Source of the DNA: Acinetobacter bouvetii DSM 14964 = CIP 107468
GTDB taxonomy: Bacteria > Pseudomonadota > Gammaproteobacteria > Pseudomonadales > Moraxellaceae
Length of the DNA stretch: 64,000 nucleotides
Direction: 5' to 3'
Assembly: GCF_000368865.1 (NCBI RefSeq)
Contig: NZ_KB849728.1
Coordinates: forward strand, 1 to 64,000
Within the stretch, counting starts at the first letter, position 1, and each line of letters begins with the position of its first letter. This document shows positions 18,448 to 28,837 of the stretch, one piece after another. The notes beneath the pieces were generated by a model. That model had not been told where the DNA came from, made no database searches, and saw only the letters and a program-made list of their open reading frames with translations. A program made the position numbers and the translations under genes.

Positions 18448-19992
18448 TTAGTAAGTTTGAGTCGCTTTGAACTTCTCAATACCTGCTTTAAATTCAGCTT
18501 CGATGTCTTTGTTGTAATCACCAGTTTCATCGATTTTTTGCATTAACGCAGCATGCTCTGAACGGAAGTAAGAGATTAGCGCAGCATCAAATGCAACGAT
18601 TTTCTTCACTTCTACGTCAGCCATGTAGCCTTCGTTAGATGCATAAATTGAAACAGCTTGGTCAGCGATTGAATATGGAGCATATTGCTTTTGCTTCATT
18701 AATTCAGTTACGCGCTGACCGTGTTCTAACTGCTTACGTGTTGCTTCATCAAGGTCAGAAGCAAACTGAGCGAACGCTGCCAATTCACGGTATTGCGCCA
18801 AAGCGGTACGGATACCACCAGACAATTTTTTGATGATCTTAGTCTGCGCTGAACCACCAACACGAGATACAGAGATACCCGCGTTCACAGCAGGACGGAT
18901 ACCTGCGTTGAATAATGATGTTTCTAGGAAGATCTGACCATCAGTGATCGAAATTACGTTCGTTGGTACGAATGCAGATACGTCACCCGCTTGAGTTTCA
19001 ATGATTGGCAATGCAGTCAAAGAACCAGTTTGGCCTTTAACTTCACCATTCGTGAATTTCTCAACATAGTCAGCAGAAACGCGCGAAGCACGCTCAAGAA
19101 GACGAGAGTGAAGATAGAATACGTCACCTGGATACGCTTCACGGCCTGGTGGACGGCGTAAAAGCAATGAAATTTGACGGTAAGCAACTGCTTGCTTAGA
19201 CAAGTCATCATAAATGATCAAAGCGTCTTCACCGCGGTCACGGAAGTATTCACCCATTGTACAGCCAGAGTATGGAGCCAAGTACAGCATTGCTGCTGGA
19301 TCGGCTGCAGCTGCTGCTACAACAGTGGTATACGCCATAGCGCCAGTTTCTTCCAGCTTGCGCACAACGTTAGCGATAGTCGATTGTTTTTGACCAATAG
19401 CTACGTATACACATTTAATGCCAGAGTTTTTCTGAGCGATGATCGCATCGATCGCCATAGCTGTTTTACCAGTTTGACGGTCACCAATGATCAGCTCACG
19501 CTGACCACGGCCTACAGGGATCATTGTATCTACTGATTTATAACCAGTTTGTACAGGCTGATCCACTGATTGACGCCAAATTACGCCTGGTGCTACTTTT
19601 TCAACAGCATCAGTTAATTTTGCATCAATTGGGCCTTTACCATCAATTGGGTTACCCAAAGCATCTACGACACGGCCTAAAAGTTCTGGACCAACCGGAA
19701 CTTCTAATACGCGGCCTGTGCAGCGAGCTTTTTGACCTTCTTGCAGGCTTAAGTAGTTACCTAAAACAACGACGCCCACTGAATCCTGTTCTAGGTTCAG
19801 TGCCATACCGTATAAGCCGCCGTCGAATTCGATCATTTCACCGTACATTGCATCAGCAAGGCCGTGAATACGCACAATACCGTCGGAAACCATAACAATG
19901 GTCCCTTCGTTCTTAGCGGTCGCGCTGGTGTCCAGATCGCCGATACGCTGTTTAATGAGCGCACTGATCTCGGATGGATTCAGTTGTTGCAT
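18448..19992 (-). CDS. atpA: ATP synthase F1 subunit alpha
   Basis: Non-catalytic nucleotide-binding subunit of F1, 514 residues from the ATG at 19992. P-loop [15 protein letters not shown], the [13 protein letters not shown]alker B region and the late [17 protein letters not shown] block (with the arginine finger in the VSRVGGSAQ segment) are present. The start [10 protein letters not shown] is the family's; a GAGG lies nine bases upstream. The longer frame from a TTG at 20007 is rejected. Central gene of the atp operon. Confidence 0.98.
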   Translation of the reverse strand: MQQLNPSEISALIKQRIGDLDTSATAKNEGTIVMVSDGIVRIHGLADAMYGEMIEFDGGLYGMALNLEQDSVGVVVLGNYLSLQEGQKARCTGRVLEVPVGPELLGRVVDALGNPIDGKGPIDAKLTDAVEKVAPGVIWRQSVDQPVQTGYKSVDTMIPVGRGQRELIIGDRQTGKTAMAIDAIIAQKNSGIKCVYVAIGQKQSTIANVVRKLEETGAMAYTTVVAAAAADPAAMLYLAPYSGCTMGEYFRDRGEDALIIYDDLSKQAVAYRQISLLLRRPPGREAYPGDVFYLHSRLLERASRVSADYVEKFTNGEVKGQTGSLTALPIIETQAGDVSAFVPTNVISITDGQIFLETSLFNAGIRPAVNAGISVSRVGGSAQTKIIKKLSGGIRTALAQYRELAAFAQFASDLDEATRKQLEHGQRVTELMKQKQYAPYSIADQAVSIYASNEGYMADVEVKKIVAFDAALISYFRSEHAALMQKIDETGDYNKDIEAEFKAGIEKFKATQTY

Positions 19993-20038
19993 TGCGCTAT
20001 ACCTCAATCTTTTTAAAGTTCAGTCTTCTTATATGCAA

Positions 20039-20575
20039 TTAAGCAAGAAGACGAGTCCGCATTTTTTCAAGCTTATTAAGCGCAGAATCATCTATCACTT
20101 GGTCGCCTGCACGAATAACAACACCAGCAATTAGTTCTGGTTTCACTTCTACAGAAACATTTACCGCAGCTTCGAATTTCTTCTCTAATGCATGCGTAAG
20201 TAGCTGTTCCTGTACAGAAGTCAATGGGAATGCTGATTCAATCACAACATCCACAGAGTTGTTATTCTGTGATTTGAGCTGCTCATATTCTGCAGAAATC
20301 TCAGGTAGAAGCGCCAGACGGCCATTATCGGCCAGCAATGTCAAAAAGTTTGACACTGCTGCGGTCTGATCTTCGCCTAAAATTTTGGCAAAAACACTTA
20401 CCTGCTCTGCAGGAGTAAGCTCAGGGCGATTTAAGTAAGCTGAAAATGCTTCGTCTTGCACCGCAGCACTGAGCAATTCAAGCACTTTTGACCATGAGTC
20501 AGTTGCACTTTGCTCAGAAGCGTAAGCAAATGCTGCTTTAGCGTATGGGCGTGCCAACGTCAAGAGTTCAGCCAT
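20039..20575 (-). CDS. atpH: ATP synthase F1 subunit delta
   Basis: Peripheral-stalk cap that joins the b subunits to F1, 178 residues. The N-terminal helical bundle begins [14 protein letters not shown], the family opening. The C-terminal part has [25 protein letters not shown], matching the delta/OSCP signature. It is 12 bp downstream of atpF, so translation is probably coupled. Confidence 0.96.
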   Translation of the reverse strand: MAELLTLARPYAKAAFAYASEQSATDSWSKVLELLSAAVQDEAFSAYLNRPELTPAEQVSVFAKILGEDQTAAVSNFLTLLADNGRLALLPEISAEYEQLKSQNNNSVDVVIESAFPLTSVQEQLLTHALEKKFEAAVNVSVEVKPELIAGVVIRAGDQVIDDSALNKLEKMRTRLLA

Positions 20576-20587
20576 AATCCGCCTCTC

Positions 20588-21058
20588 TTAAAGTTTAGCA
20601 GCCAGCTGAGTCAGCATGGCATTGTGAGCTTCTGCATCAACTTGCTGGCTAAGAATTTTCTCAGCGCCAGTCACTGCAAGAGCAGCCACTTGTTGACGTA
20701 ATTCTTCGCGAGCTGTATTGATCTCGGTATCAACAGCTTCTTTAGCCTGTTGACGGATACGCTCACCTTCAGCAGATGCCTGAGTGCGCGCTTCTTCTAC
20801 CAATTGCGCACCGCGACGGTTCGCTTGTTCGATCAATTGAGCCGCTTGCGCTTTCGCTGCGTCTAATTCAGCTTTCACTTGAGCTTGCGCATCCGCAAGG
20901 TCAGCTTTTGCTTTTTCAGCAGCGTTTAAGCCATCAGCGATTTTACGCTGACGCTCACTAATCGCATTGATTAGTGGTGGCCATACAAACTTCATGCAGA
21001 ATGCGACAAAGATCGCAAATGCAATTGCTTGGCCTATCAATGTGAGGTTGATATTCAT
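20588..21058 (-). CDS. atpF: ATP synthase Fo subunit b
   Basis: Peripheral-stalk subunit, 156 residues. One N-terminal membrane helix (about 5-25, [18 protein letters not shown]) is followed by a long Ala/Gln/Lys-rich right-handed coiled coil that forms the stator dimer. Typical length and layout for the single b gene of gammaproteobacteria. Between atpE and atpH. Confidence 0.96.
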   Translation of the reverse strand: MNINLTLIGQAIAFAIFVAFCMKFVWPPLINAISERQRKIADGLNAAEKAKADLADAQAQVKAELDAAKAQAAQLIEQANRRGAQLVEEARTQASAEGERIRQQAKEAVDTEINTAREELRQQVAALAVTGAEKILSQQVDAEAHNAMLTQLAAKL

Positions 21059-21096
21059 TGCTATTCCTCAATAGTTTAATTTAGGAATTAAGCTGA

Positions 21097-21351
<255 letters not shown>

Positions 21352-21426
21352 TCAGAGGTTAGGTTTATACCAAATTAAATTAAAAAATTGTGCGCCCAAC
21401 CGTCCATCGACAGTTAGGCAATACCA

Positions 21427-22305
<879 letters not shown>

Positions 22306-22407
22306 TCACACCTGGTCAATGTCAAAAAACTAAATGGAACTCACGAATATCGCGTGCTGCTTGATATCTCGCCAGCTCCTGAAAAAACTTTTCAATTTCA
22401 GCTGCGC

Positions 22408-22806
22408 TTAAACCCGCTTCTGCAGACGTGACGCCCAAAATGGAGCGACCCACGTCATGGCCTGAACGAGGATAAAGCCGCAAAATAATGCAGCCGGTGA
22501 CAGCGGCTTTACATTGCTTAAAATTAAAATGAATCCAACAATCACAATTGCAAACTTGCCCATCATGCCACGATACATGTTGGACAGCACTTGTTTGGTG
22601 GCGCGGGCGCCAGCGGCCCGAAACGACTGCCATGTAAAATAGCAGCTTGCCAGCCAGCATACCAGTGCGCCTAAGGCCGCACTCAATGCTGCAGCTGAAT
22701 CTTTTAAGACCCATCCAATCAAGGCTGAAACAGGAATCATTAATGCTTGCAAGATGATCAAAGCTTTCGCTAATCGTCGATCAATCAAGCGACTAGTTCG
22801 GCTCAT
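22408..22806 (-). CDS. atpI: ATP synthase subunit I
   Basis: First gene of the atp operon, 132 residues with four hydrophobic helices, the usual AtpI layout. AtpI is not essential and is thought to help c-ring assembly or magnesium supply. The sequence is weakly conserved in general, so the call relies on layout plus position directly before atpB. A different-frame reading (22322-22714) covers most of it and is rejected because it lacks membrane character and operon logic. Confidence 0.9.
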   Translation of the reverse strand: MSRTSRLIDRRLAKALIILQALMIPVSALIGWVLKDSAAALSAALGALVCWLASCYFTWQSFRAAGARATKQVLSNMYRGMMGKFAIVIVGFILILSNVKPLSPAALFCGFILVQAMTWVAPFWASRLQKRV

Positions 22807-22869
22807 TTTTGTACACTCACAGCAATTATGCTTGACAAGTTTAGCTGATGATTATTTTTAATCGCAGGC

Positions 22870-22898
22870 ATTATAGAGTTACACCCCTGAACATGCAA
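22870..22898 (-). promoter_or_regulatory. Sigma70-type promoter of the atp operon
   Basis: Reverse strand: -35 TTGCAT (22893-22898), 17-nt spacer, perfect -10 TATAAT (22870-22875), then a GC-containing discriminator. It lies about 65 bp upstream of the atpI ATG. Spacing and hexamers are close to consensus. Confidence 0.75.
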
Positions 22899-22976
22899 TC
22901 TTTTCCCGACCTAAGTCTGGTTTTTTTGCATGTTTGGATTGCTGTCAAATTAAACAACTGCTGTTTGTTTTTTGCA

Positions 22977-23816
22977 TTATTTCCGCGCATTTAGCACACA
23001 GCTGCGGGTTTGCTCGGCCAAAGTTTTCCAGGCATGGATAAAACTGGCCTCTGCGTTCATGCTTTCATCCACATGCTGAAAAATGATGGGATTGAGTTTT
23101 TGATACTGGTTTTTACTGGCCTGCCCTTCCGCCAGCAGGCACATTTTGGCTTGCGGACGGCTGTCCTGCAGGTATTTAATCTGCGCGATGGTTGGCGCAA
23201 TATGCGGGTCATCCGTCAAGGCGCCCGCAAACTTTAAATTCAATGAACGCTCCAGATACTGGTATGCGTCATGGTAAGACCAATAAGGCTGTGCATTATT
23301 GCCGCTGCTCAGCTGGCGAGAAGCCATCAGCATTTGATGCGCGAAATTTCTGGCATTAGCCCAGTACTGTTCGCGGTGCGCAGGCACTTGCTGTGAACGC
23401 AAGGCGGCAATGAAAAAACCGATACGCACAGCATTGTTCGGCTCCAGCCAAACATGCGTATCTACAGTATTCGGCAGCGCTTTCCCGCGCGGACTGCGCA
23501 GCGGCAGTGTGGAGAGCAGGCCGGAGTTTAAAAGCGCAACGCTTTTGCGGTTGCCGGACAGCAGCTTGTCCAAAGGCGCCTCATGCGCCTTGCCCAGCCA
23601 GATCACCAAGCTGGCATCCTGCACAATTTTGCGGTGCATGGGCGTCAAGCTGACATCGTGCCCGGATTGATTCTGCAGCAGCAGTGTCGGCTGCTCTACG
23701 CCCTTCGTCACTTCCTGTGCAATTAAATAGATTGGGTGCGTTGAAACCACTAATCCTTGCGCCCAGCTCACTGAGCTGAAAAATGCAAAAGCACAGAATG
23801 CCAAGATACGGGACAT
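22977..23816 (-). CDS. znuA: Zinc ABC transporter substrate-binding protein
   Basis: Periplasmic zinc receptor, about 279 residues. The signal peptide ends at SWA-Q (about residue 19). Metal-site candidates are the His in VVSTHPIYLIAQEV, the VDTHVWLEPNNAV segment, the SYHDAYQYLERS His and a late DPHIAPTIAQI region. The usual His-rich loop is short here. The ATG at 23816 begins a proper signal peptide, whereas the longer frame from 23867 would place the Zur-box palindrome (23845-23857) inside the gene. Divergent from zur-znuCB, with which it forms one zinc-starvation regulon. Confidence 0.9.
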   Translation of the reverse strand: MSRILAFCAFAFFSSVSWAQGLVVSTHPIYLIAQEVTKGVEQPTLLLQNQSGHDVSLTPMHRKIVQDASLVIWLGKAHEAPLDKLLSGNRKSVALLNSGLLSTLPLRSPRGKALPNTVDTHVWLEPNNAVRIGFFIAALRSQQVPAHREQYWANARNFAHQMLMASRQLSSGNNAQPYWSYHDAYQYLERSLNLKFAGALTDDPHIAPTIAQIKYLQDSRPQAKMCLLAEGQASKNQYQKLNPIIFQHVDESMNAEASFIHAWKTLAEQTRSCVLNARK

Positions 23817-23844
23817 AGGGAGAATCACTAAAAAATAGAATAGT

Positions 23845-23857
23845 GTTATAATATAAC
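23845..23857. promoter_or_regulatory. Zur box (perfect 13-bp palindrome)
   Basis: GTTATAATATAAC is perfectly palindromic around the central base and matches the gammaproteobacterial Zur/Fur-family box type. It lies 28 bp upstream of the znuA start and 97 bp upstream of the zur start, so zinc-loaded Zur could repress both directions. Confidence 0.85.
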
Positions 23858-23954
23858 AAATTCTCAAAAATACCTATGCCTGATCGAAACTTGCCTCGCT
23901 TCATGCTAAGATTTAAAGTCTTTTTCTTTTATAGTTTCGCACTTGAGGTTAATC

Positions 23955-24449
23955 ATGAGCTCTTGTTCGCACGAACATCATAATGCATTGCATGGCGTGC
24001 ACGACCACCCGAATGTGGCGCAGCGGCTTGCAGACGCTGAAAGCATGTGTTCGGCTTCAGGCGCGCGCCTCACCCCTTTGCGCAAGGAAGTGCTGGAGCT
24101 GATTTTAAATGCTGCAGGCCCCATGGGCGCTTATGACCTTTTGGCAAAAATCAAAAGTGATTCTGACCGCCCTGCTGCCCCGCCAACGGTGTACCGCACT
24201 TTAGACTTTTTATTGGAAAAAGGCTTAATTCACCGTTTAACCTCAATTAATGCCTATATTCCCTGCTGCCACCCGCGTGAGGGTCATCAGGCCGCCTTTT
24301 TAATCTGCACCGAATGCAAAACGGTGAAAGAAGCTTCTGCGCAAGGCCTGCTGCAGCAGCTGGATGAATTGTCTGCATCTGACCATTTCACCGCGCACCA
24401 CAGCATTATTGAAATTTCAGGAATCTGTCAGCAGTGCAGCAAACCCTAA
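23955..24449 (+). CDS. zur: Zinc uptake regulator Zur (Fur family)
   Basis: Zinc-sensing repressor of about 164 residues. A His-rich N-terminus is followed by a winged helix (about 35-100: ARLTPLRKEVLELILNAAGPMGAYDLL, then PTVYRTLDFLLEKGLIHRL). The C-terminal dimerisation and metal domain has CTECKT and a terminal CQQC, the structural-zinc Cys pairs. The ATG at 23955 has GAGG upstream; the TTG at 23943 is rejected. Its 3' end overlaps znuC by 16 bp, so regulator and transporter are translated from one mRNA and the system is autoregulated. Confidence 0.93.
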   Translation: MSSCSHEHHNALHGVHDHPNVAQRLADAESMCSASGARLTPLRKEVLELILNAAGPMGAYDLLAKIKSDSDRPAAPPTVYRTLDFLLEKGLIHRLTSINAYIPCCHPREGHQAAFLICTECKTVKEASAQGLLQQLDELSASDHFTAHHSIIEISGICQQCSKP

Positions 24450-25213
24450 GCACAGCTCCTCTGATTGAGCTGAAAAACATCCATGTGCGGATTGATGAAC
24501 GCGATATTCTGAAAAATGTCGATTTCACCCTGCACGACCGTGAAATTGTCACGCTCATCGGCCCGAACGGCGCAGGCAAATCAACCCTGATCAAAGTCCT
24601 GCTTGGCATTCTGAAGCCCAAGTCCGGACAGGTCATCGCAGCCAAGAATTTAAAATTCTCCTATGTGCCGCAAAAATTCAACCCATCCCACAGCTTGCCG
24701 CTGCGGGTCTGTGATTTGCTGGCTTTAGAAAAATGTGAAGCCTCTATAAAGGCAGAGGTTATCCGTGATACAGGCATTGCCAAGCTGCAGGACGCCAAAG
24801 TGCAGCAGCTGTCCGGCGGCGAGCGCCAGCGGGTGCTGATTGCCCGGGCGCTGCTGCGTCAGCCGGATGTGCTGGTTTTAGATGAGCCGATGCAAGGCCT
24901 GGATATCCAGTCCGAAGCGGAACTGTATGATTATGTGCGCAGCCTGCCGGAAAAATACGGCTGTACGGTACTGATGGTATCGCATGATTTGCAGTGGGTC
25001 ATGCAGGGCACACACCGCGTGGTCTGCCTGAATAAGCACATCTGCTGCAGCGGCCTGCCTGAAAGCGTACAGCAGCATCCTGAATATCAAGCGATTTTCG
25101 GCACCAACCGCGTGTTCTATCAGCACCATCATGATCATTGCGGCCATGGAGATTCTGCGGCACCGTGCCCGCACGATTCTCGCCCGCACATTCACCCCGA
25201 ACCGGAAGCTTAA
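24434..25213 (+). CDS. znuC: Zinc ABC transporter ATP-binding protein
   Basis: Cytoplasmic ATPase of ZnuABC, 259 residues. Walker A GPNGAGKST, ABC signature LSGGERQRVLIARALL, Walker B VLVLDEPMQGLD and the H-loop SHDL are intact. A His-rich C-terminal tail (QHHHDHCGHGD, HDSRPHIH) typical of ZnuC may buffer zinc. The start is GTG inside the zur coding sequence. The stop at 25213 is followed three bases later by the znuB ATG. Confidence 0.95.
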   Translation: MQQTLSTAPLIELKNIHVRIDERDILKNVDFTLHDREIVTLIGPNGAGKSTLIKVLLGILKPKSGQVIAAKNLKFSYVPQKFNPSHSLPLRVCDLLALEKCEASIKAEVIRDTGIAKLQDAKVQQLSGGERQRVLIARALLRQPDVLVLDEPMQGLDIQSEAELYDYVRSLPEKYGCTVLMVSHDLQWVMQGTHRVVCLNKHICCSGLPESVQQHPEYQAIFGTNRVFYQHHHDHCGHGDSAAPCPHDSRPHIHPEPEA

Positions 25214-25216
25214 GCC

Positions 25217-26017
25217 ATGATGGAATGGTTACAACTGCTGCTGCCTGCATGGATCATGGGCACCTTATTGGTGTTCCTCACAGCCCCGCTCGGCTGTTTA
25301 ATGCTGTGGCGCCGCATGTCGTTTTTTGCCGACACCATGGCGCATGGCACCTTACTGGGTGTGGCGATTGCCGGCGCTTTAGCCCTCCCCCTCTGGGTAG
25401 GCGTGACCTTGCTTGCTGTCATGCTGGTGGGCATTTTATGGATTCTGCATGACCCGCGGCTGCCGAATGATGCGCTGCTGGCGCTGTGTTCCGCCACACT
25501 GCTCTGCTCCGGCCTGCTGCTGATTCAGCACTTGCCTGAGCTGCGCCCTGAACTGCTCAGCTATTTATTTGGCGACCTGCTGACGATTTCATGGTCAGAT
25601 TTGCCTGTCTTTAGCCTGGTGATTATAGGCGCGCTGGCCATACTGTATAAATATTGGCAGGCGCAGATTCAGATTGCGATTGATCCGGATATTGCGGTCA
25701 GCGAAGGCATCAATGCCAAATGGCAGCGCCTGATTTTCATGCTGCTGCTGGCCTTGTTTACGGTTTTGGCGCTGCGCGCGGTCGGTTCATTATTAATGGG
25801 CGCTTTGCTGGTGATTCCTGCATTAACTGCGCGCCTGATGGCAAATTCACCTCAACAGATGGTGCTCTGGTCTTTTGTATTTGCACAAATCGGCATTAGC
25901 GTAGGCCTATGGTCCAGCGCTGGCCTGAATGTATCGACAGGCCTGAGCATTGTGCTGACCATGTCGATTTTGTTTGCCGTGATTTTTGCCGTGCAGAAAA
26001 TCAAAAAAATGGCTTAA
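25217..26017 (+). CDS. znuB: Zinc ABC transporter permease
   Basis: Inner-membrane channel subunit, 266 residues with about seven to eight helices of the ABC-3 family. The N-terminal segment LTAPLGCLMLWRRMSFFADTMAHGTLLGVAI is the family signature, and the GSLLMGALLVIPALTARL segment is the late conserved loop. Last gene of zur-znuC-znuB; a terminator follows 44 bp after the stop. Confidence 0.95.
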   Translation: MMEWLQLLLPAWIMGTLLVFLTAPLGCLMLWRRMSFFADTMAHGTLLGVAIAGALALPLWVGVTLLAVMLVGILWILHDPRLPNDALLALCSATLLCSGLLLIQHLPELRPELLSYLFGDLLTISWSDLPVFSLVIIGALAILYKYWQAQIQIAIDPDIAVSEGINAKWQRLIFMLLLALFTVLALRAVGSLLMGALLVIPALTARLMANSPQQMVLWSFVFAQIGISVGLWSSAGLNVSTGLSIVLTMSILFAVIFAVQKIKKMA

Positions 26018-26060
26018 GCAGTCCAATATTGCAATCTAAAACCATGCTATACAAACACTG

Positions 26061-26082
26061 AACTGCCTGCGGGCAGTTTTTT
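26061..26082 (+). terminator. Terminator of zur-znuCB
   Basis: AACTGCC/GGGCAGTT stem with a 3-nt loop followed by T6. Confidence 0.88.
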
Positions 26083-26147
26083 ATGATGTTCTTTTTCTGT
26101 ATCCTCTGATATATGTTGAATATCAGCATTATGAAAAAAATCAGATT

Positions 26148-26663
26148 ATGGAGCTGGACAGCTTTCAATTGATGGCCCGCTATAACAGCTGGGCCACGCA
26201 GCGTTTGAACCTGATTTTAGATCAAGTTTCGGATGAAGACTTTTACAGAGACAGCGGCTTATTTTTTCAGAGCATTTTCGGCACACTGAATCATTTGCTG
26301 CTGGGTGAACATGTCTTATGGTTTCCGCGCTTCAGCCAAGGCCATTCACCGAAGATAACCTTGAACAGCATTATTGAACAGGACCGTTATGTGCTGACTC
26401 AGACGCTGCTGGAAAAGTCCTTTGATTGGCAGAACTATCTGCATGATCTGGATCCTGCGCTGCTCAGCGGACTCTTTCATTACCAGACCTCTAAAGGCCA
26501 AGAGATTTCTGTCCCCTTTGCCGGTACGCTGCTGCATGTGTTTAATCACGGCACCCATCACCGCGGACAAATTACAGCGGCACTTAGCGCCATGGGCTAT
26601 GACTGCCCTGAACTGGATTTGATTTATATGCTCTTAGAGCAAACAAAGAGCGATCCAAAATAA
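26148..26663 (+). CDS. DinB-family protein
   Basis: Four-helix-bundle protein of 171 residues. The family pattern includes an early MARYNSWATQRLNLIL, the first metal-ligand His in FGTLNHLLLGEH, and a late VFNHGTHHRGQITAAL with two His. This three-His site is typical of DinB/YfiT-like metal proteins, some of which act as thiol transferases; the specific reaction is unknown. No good Shine-Dalgarno is visible before the ATG. It stands between the zinc operon and a convergent small membrane gene. Confidence 0.87.
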   Translation: MELDSFQLMARYNSWATQRLNLILDQVSDEDFYRDSGLFFQSIFGTLNHLLLGEHVLWFPRFSQGHSPKITLNSIIEQDRYVLTQTLLEKSFDWQNYLHDLDPALLSGLFHYQTSKGQEISVPFAGTLLHVFNHGTHHRGQITAALSAMGYDCPELDLIYMLLEQTKSDPK

Positions 26664-26676
26664 TGAATGGACTGTT

Positions 26677-26931
26677 TTAAAGGCTATTTTTTAATTTATA
26701 GAACCGAAACTCTGGATTAAACAGCCCAATTAAAAATACGATTGAAAATGCGATCCAAAAGAACCATGCCATCATAATGATTTGGCCTTTCGTCCACTCT
26801 TCAGATTGTGAGGAGCTAAAGAGAAGCCATGTCTTCCAGCCCTGAATATACGATGCACCGCCCCACGATATAATCCATTTTGTCACGATGCACTCTAAGG
26901 CATAAATCAAAATCCATAGCGCTGTAGACAT
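26677..26931 (-). CDS. Small membrane protein, unknown function
   Basis: Protein of 84 residues with two predicted membrane helices (about 3-25 and 50-70) and a Trp-rich connecting region. I do not recognise a family. The frame has normal codon use and ends 14 bp from the convergent DinB gene, so it probably is real, but the support is moderate. Confidence 0.5.
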   Translation of the reverse strand: MSTALWILIYALECIVTKWIISWGGASYIQGWKTWLLFSSSQSEEWTKGQIIMMAWFFWIAFSIVFLIGLFNPEFRFYKLKNSL

Positions 26932-27025
26932 TGTTTTTTCTACTTATTTTATTAACTATATCTCAAACATATCAGATCAGCCAATAAGATAAAAACACAT
27001 TATTATTAAAGCTTATACGTATAAA

Positions 27026-27646
27026 TCACTGATGCACCAAGCTCAGCAAGCTGGCTGCGCAGGCAAACAGCACTGCAAAGGTCCGATTCATATACTTTTG
27101 CTGTTTGGGTGATTTTAAAAGCCGCAGCACTTTTGATGCCAGCCCTGTATAGCCTGCCATGACAATTAAATCGATACTGATCATCGTCACAGCCATGATT
27201 ACATATTGAATCCACTGCGGTTTGGACAAGTCTAAAAATTGCGGCAAGACTGCCAATAAAAACACAATGGCCTTGGGATTGCTCATATTCACCAGAAAGC
27301 CATGCAGCACCAATTTTCCGCGTGATTTATCCGGCAGATTCTGCTGAATTTCGATGGACTGTACAGGCGCTGTCCACTGCAAAAAAGCCAAATACAGCAA
27401 ATATAAAACCCCAAACCATTTCACAATTTGAAATGCCCAAGGTGTAGTCGCAAACAACACTCCTGCTCCTGCCGCCACAACGCCAATTTGCACCAATAGC
27501 GCCAGCTGCAGTCCAAGCGCATTCCAATAGCCATGCTTAAAACCGTAATTGAGGCCGCTCGACATAGAAGCAATCGCGCCTGCGCCTGGAGAAATACTGA
27601 TCACCCAGCAGGCCAGCATATAGGCCAGCCAAATTTGGAAGGACAT
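27026..27646 (-). CDS. LysE-family exporter
   Basis: Inner-membrane amino-acid or metabolite exporter, about 206 residues, five to six helices. The family opening SPGAGAIASMSSGLNYGFKHG (PGP-like loop region) and the NMSNPKAIVFLLAVLPQF motif are clear, the latter being the RhtB/LysE hallmark. The ATG at 27646 (MSFQIWLAYM) matches family length; the longer frame from 27688 adds an atypical Cys-containing leader. Substrate unknown. A second LysE-family gene is at 62514-63107. Confidence 0.87.
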   Translation of the reverse strand: MSFQIWLAYMLACWVISISPGAGAIASMSSGLNYGFKHGYWNALGLQLALLVQIGVVAAGAGVLFATTPWAFQIVKWFGVLYLLYLAFLQWTAPVQSIEIQQNLPDKSRGKLVLHGFLVNMSNPKAIVFLLAVLPQFLDLSKPQWIQYVIMAVTMISIDLIVMAGYTGLASKVLRLLKSPKQQKYMNRTFAVLFACAASLLSLVHQ

Positions 27647-27812
27647 ATCAAAGGTAGTTTTACAAATAGAAGCGCAATTATATGACATTTACTATTTATT
27701 AGGCGGATTAAAGCCATGCGGATTTAAATATACTTCTAGGCTACCCACTGTACAGCCATTAGGGCACAATAGAGAAAGCTACGCAGAAAATATCAAAATT
27801 TAGGAGCCATGA

Positions 27813-28733
27813 ATGACCGCCCAATCTGTAATTTTACCTTTGCCATCAGATCATGCGCGTTTTATTGTTCTTCGCTTAAAAGATTTAACCCTTGAAGAAC
27901 TGAAAGAAAAACTTGGGAATTTATTTGATACCCGTGACCGCTTAATTACACAGCATCCGCACTCCCAGATTAAAACAGCTGTCGCTTTTGGCCCCGAGCT
28001 TTGGGCAAACCTGCATGCTGAAGCGCCTGCAGGCTTTAAACAGCTGGCGCCGATTGAAGGCTCATTTCAAATGCCTGTGGTTCCCGCAGATGTGCTGATT
28101 CATATCGCCGCACAGCGTACCGATATCTGCTTTGCTTTAAGCCAGGCTTTTTTTGACGGCATTCAAGATAAAGTAGACGTTTTAGATGAGCGCGTCTGCT
28201 TCCGCAATTTTGATGGCCGCGACCTCACTGGCTTTATTGATGGCACTGAAAACCCGCAATTTCCAGATGACCGCGCTGAAACCGCATTGCTGCCTGAAGA
28301 TGCTGGTGTTTTTGCAGATGGTTCTTTCATTTTCGCTCAGCGTTATGCACACAACCTAGAAAAATGGAAAAAGTTGAAAGTGGATGCGCAAGAGCATGTG
28401 ATTGGCCGCACCAAGCTGGAATCGATTGAACTGAGTGAGGCTGAACAGCCTGAAAACTCGCATGTATCACGCACTGTGGTTGAAGATGGTGAAGGTGAAG
28501 AGCTGGCCATTCTGCGTCATTCTTTGCCTTATGGAGATGGCCGCGGTGATCAAGGCTTATTTTTCGTTGCTTACACCAACGATTTAAGCATTATCGACAG
28601 CATGTTATTGCGTATGTTTGGCACCAGCGGTGACGGCATTCATGACCGCCTGCTGCATTTTGTCACTCCCATGGATGGCGCATATTACTTTGCACCGAGT
28701 GAAGAGCTGTTGGAAGAAGTGCTGGAAGGTTAA
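27813..28733 (+). CDS. Dye-decolourising (DyP-type) haem peroxidase
   Basis: Cytoplasmic haem peroxidase of 306 residues, close in layout to E. coli YfeX. The distal GFIDGTENP motif supplies the catalytic Asp (GxxDG), and the ILRHSLPYGDG segment carries the conserved distal Arg. The proximal haem-ligand His is probably the one in QENSHVSRTVVED-type context (PENSHVSRTVV). AGGAG lies six bases upstream. No encapsulin gene or Tat signal is present. A terminator follows immediately. Confidence 0.92.
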   Translation: MTAQSVILPLPSDHARFIVLRLKDLTLEELKEKLGNLFDTRDRLITQHPHSQIKTAVAFGPELWANLHAEAPAGFKQLAPIEGSFQMPVVPADVLIHIAAQRTDICFALSQAFFDGIQDKVDVLDERVCFRNFDGRDLTGFIDGTENPQFPDDRAETALLPEDAGVFADGSFIFAQRYAHNLEKWKKLKVDAQEHVIGRTKLESIELSEAEQPENSHVSRTVVEDGEGEELAILRHSLPYGDGRGDQGLFFVAYTNDLSIIDSMLLRMFGTSGDGIHDRLLHFVTPMDGAYYFAPSEELLEEVLEG

Positions 28734-28740
28734 ATAAATA

Positions 28741-28765
28741 AAGCCGACGAAAGTCGGCTTTTTAA
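28741..28765. terminator. Bidirectional terminator
   Basis: AAGCCGAC/GTCGGCTT stem with a 4-nt loop followed by T-rich sequence on the right and by an interrupted U-tract for leftward transcripts. It separates the DyP gene from the VgrG island. Confidence 0.85.
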
Positions 28766-28837
28766 GATTTGAATTTGTGATATTAGTTTATTTTAAATCT
28801 CTCAACTAGATTTTAATTTCCTGAGATTAATTCCAAA

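Noticed and set aside
22322..22714. A 130-codon reverse-strand frame overlapping atpI
   Set aside because: It lies in another frame of atpI, whose four-helix layout and place at the head of the atp operon are clear. The alternative product has no recognisable character.
23817..23867. Extended N-terminus of ZnuA
   Set aside because: It would include the Zur-box palindrome and place extra residues before a perfect signal peptide.
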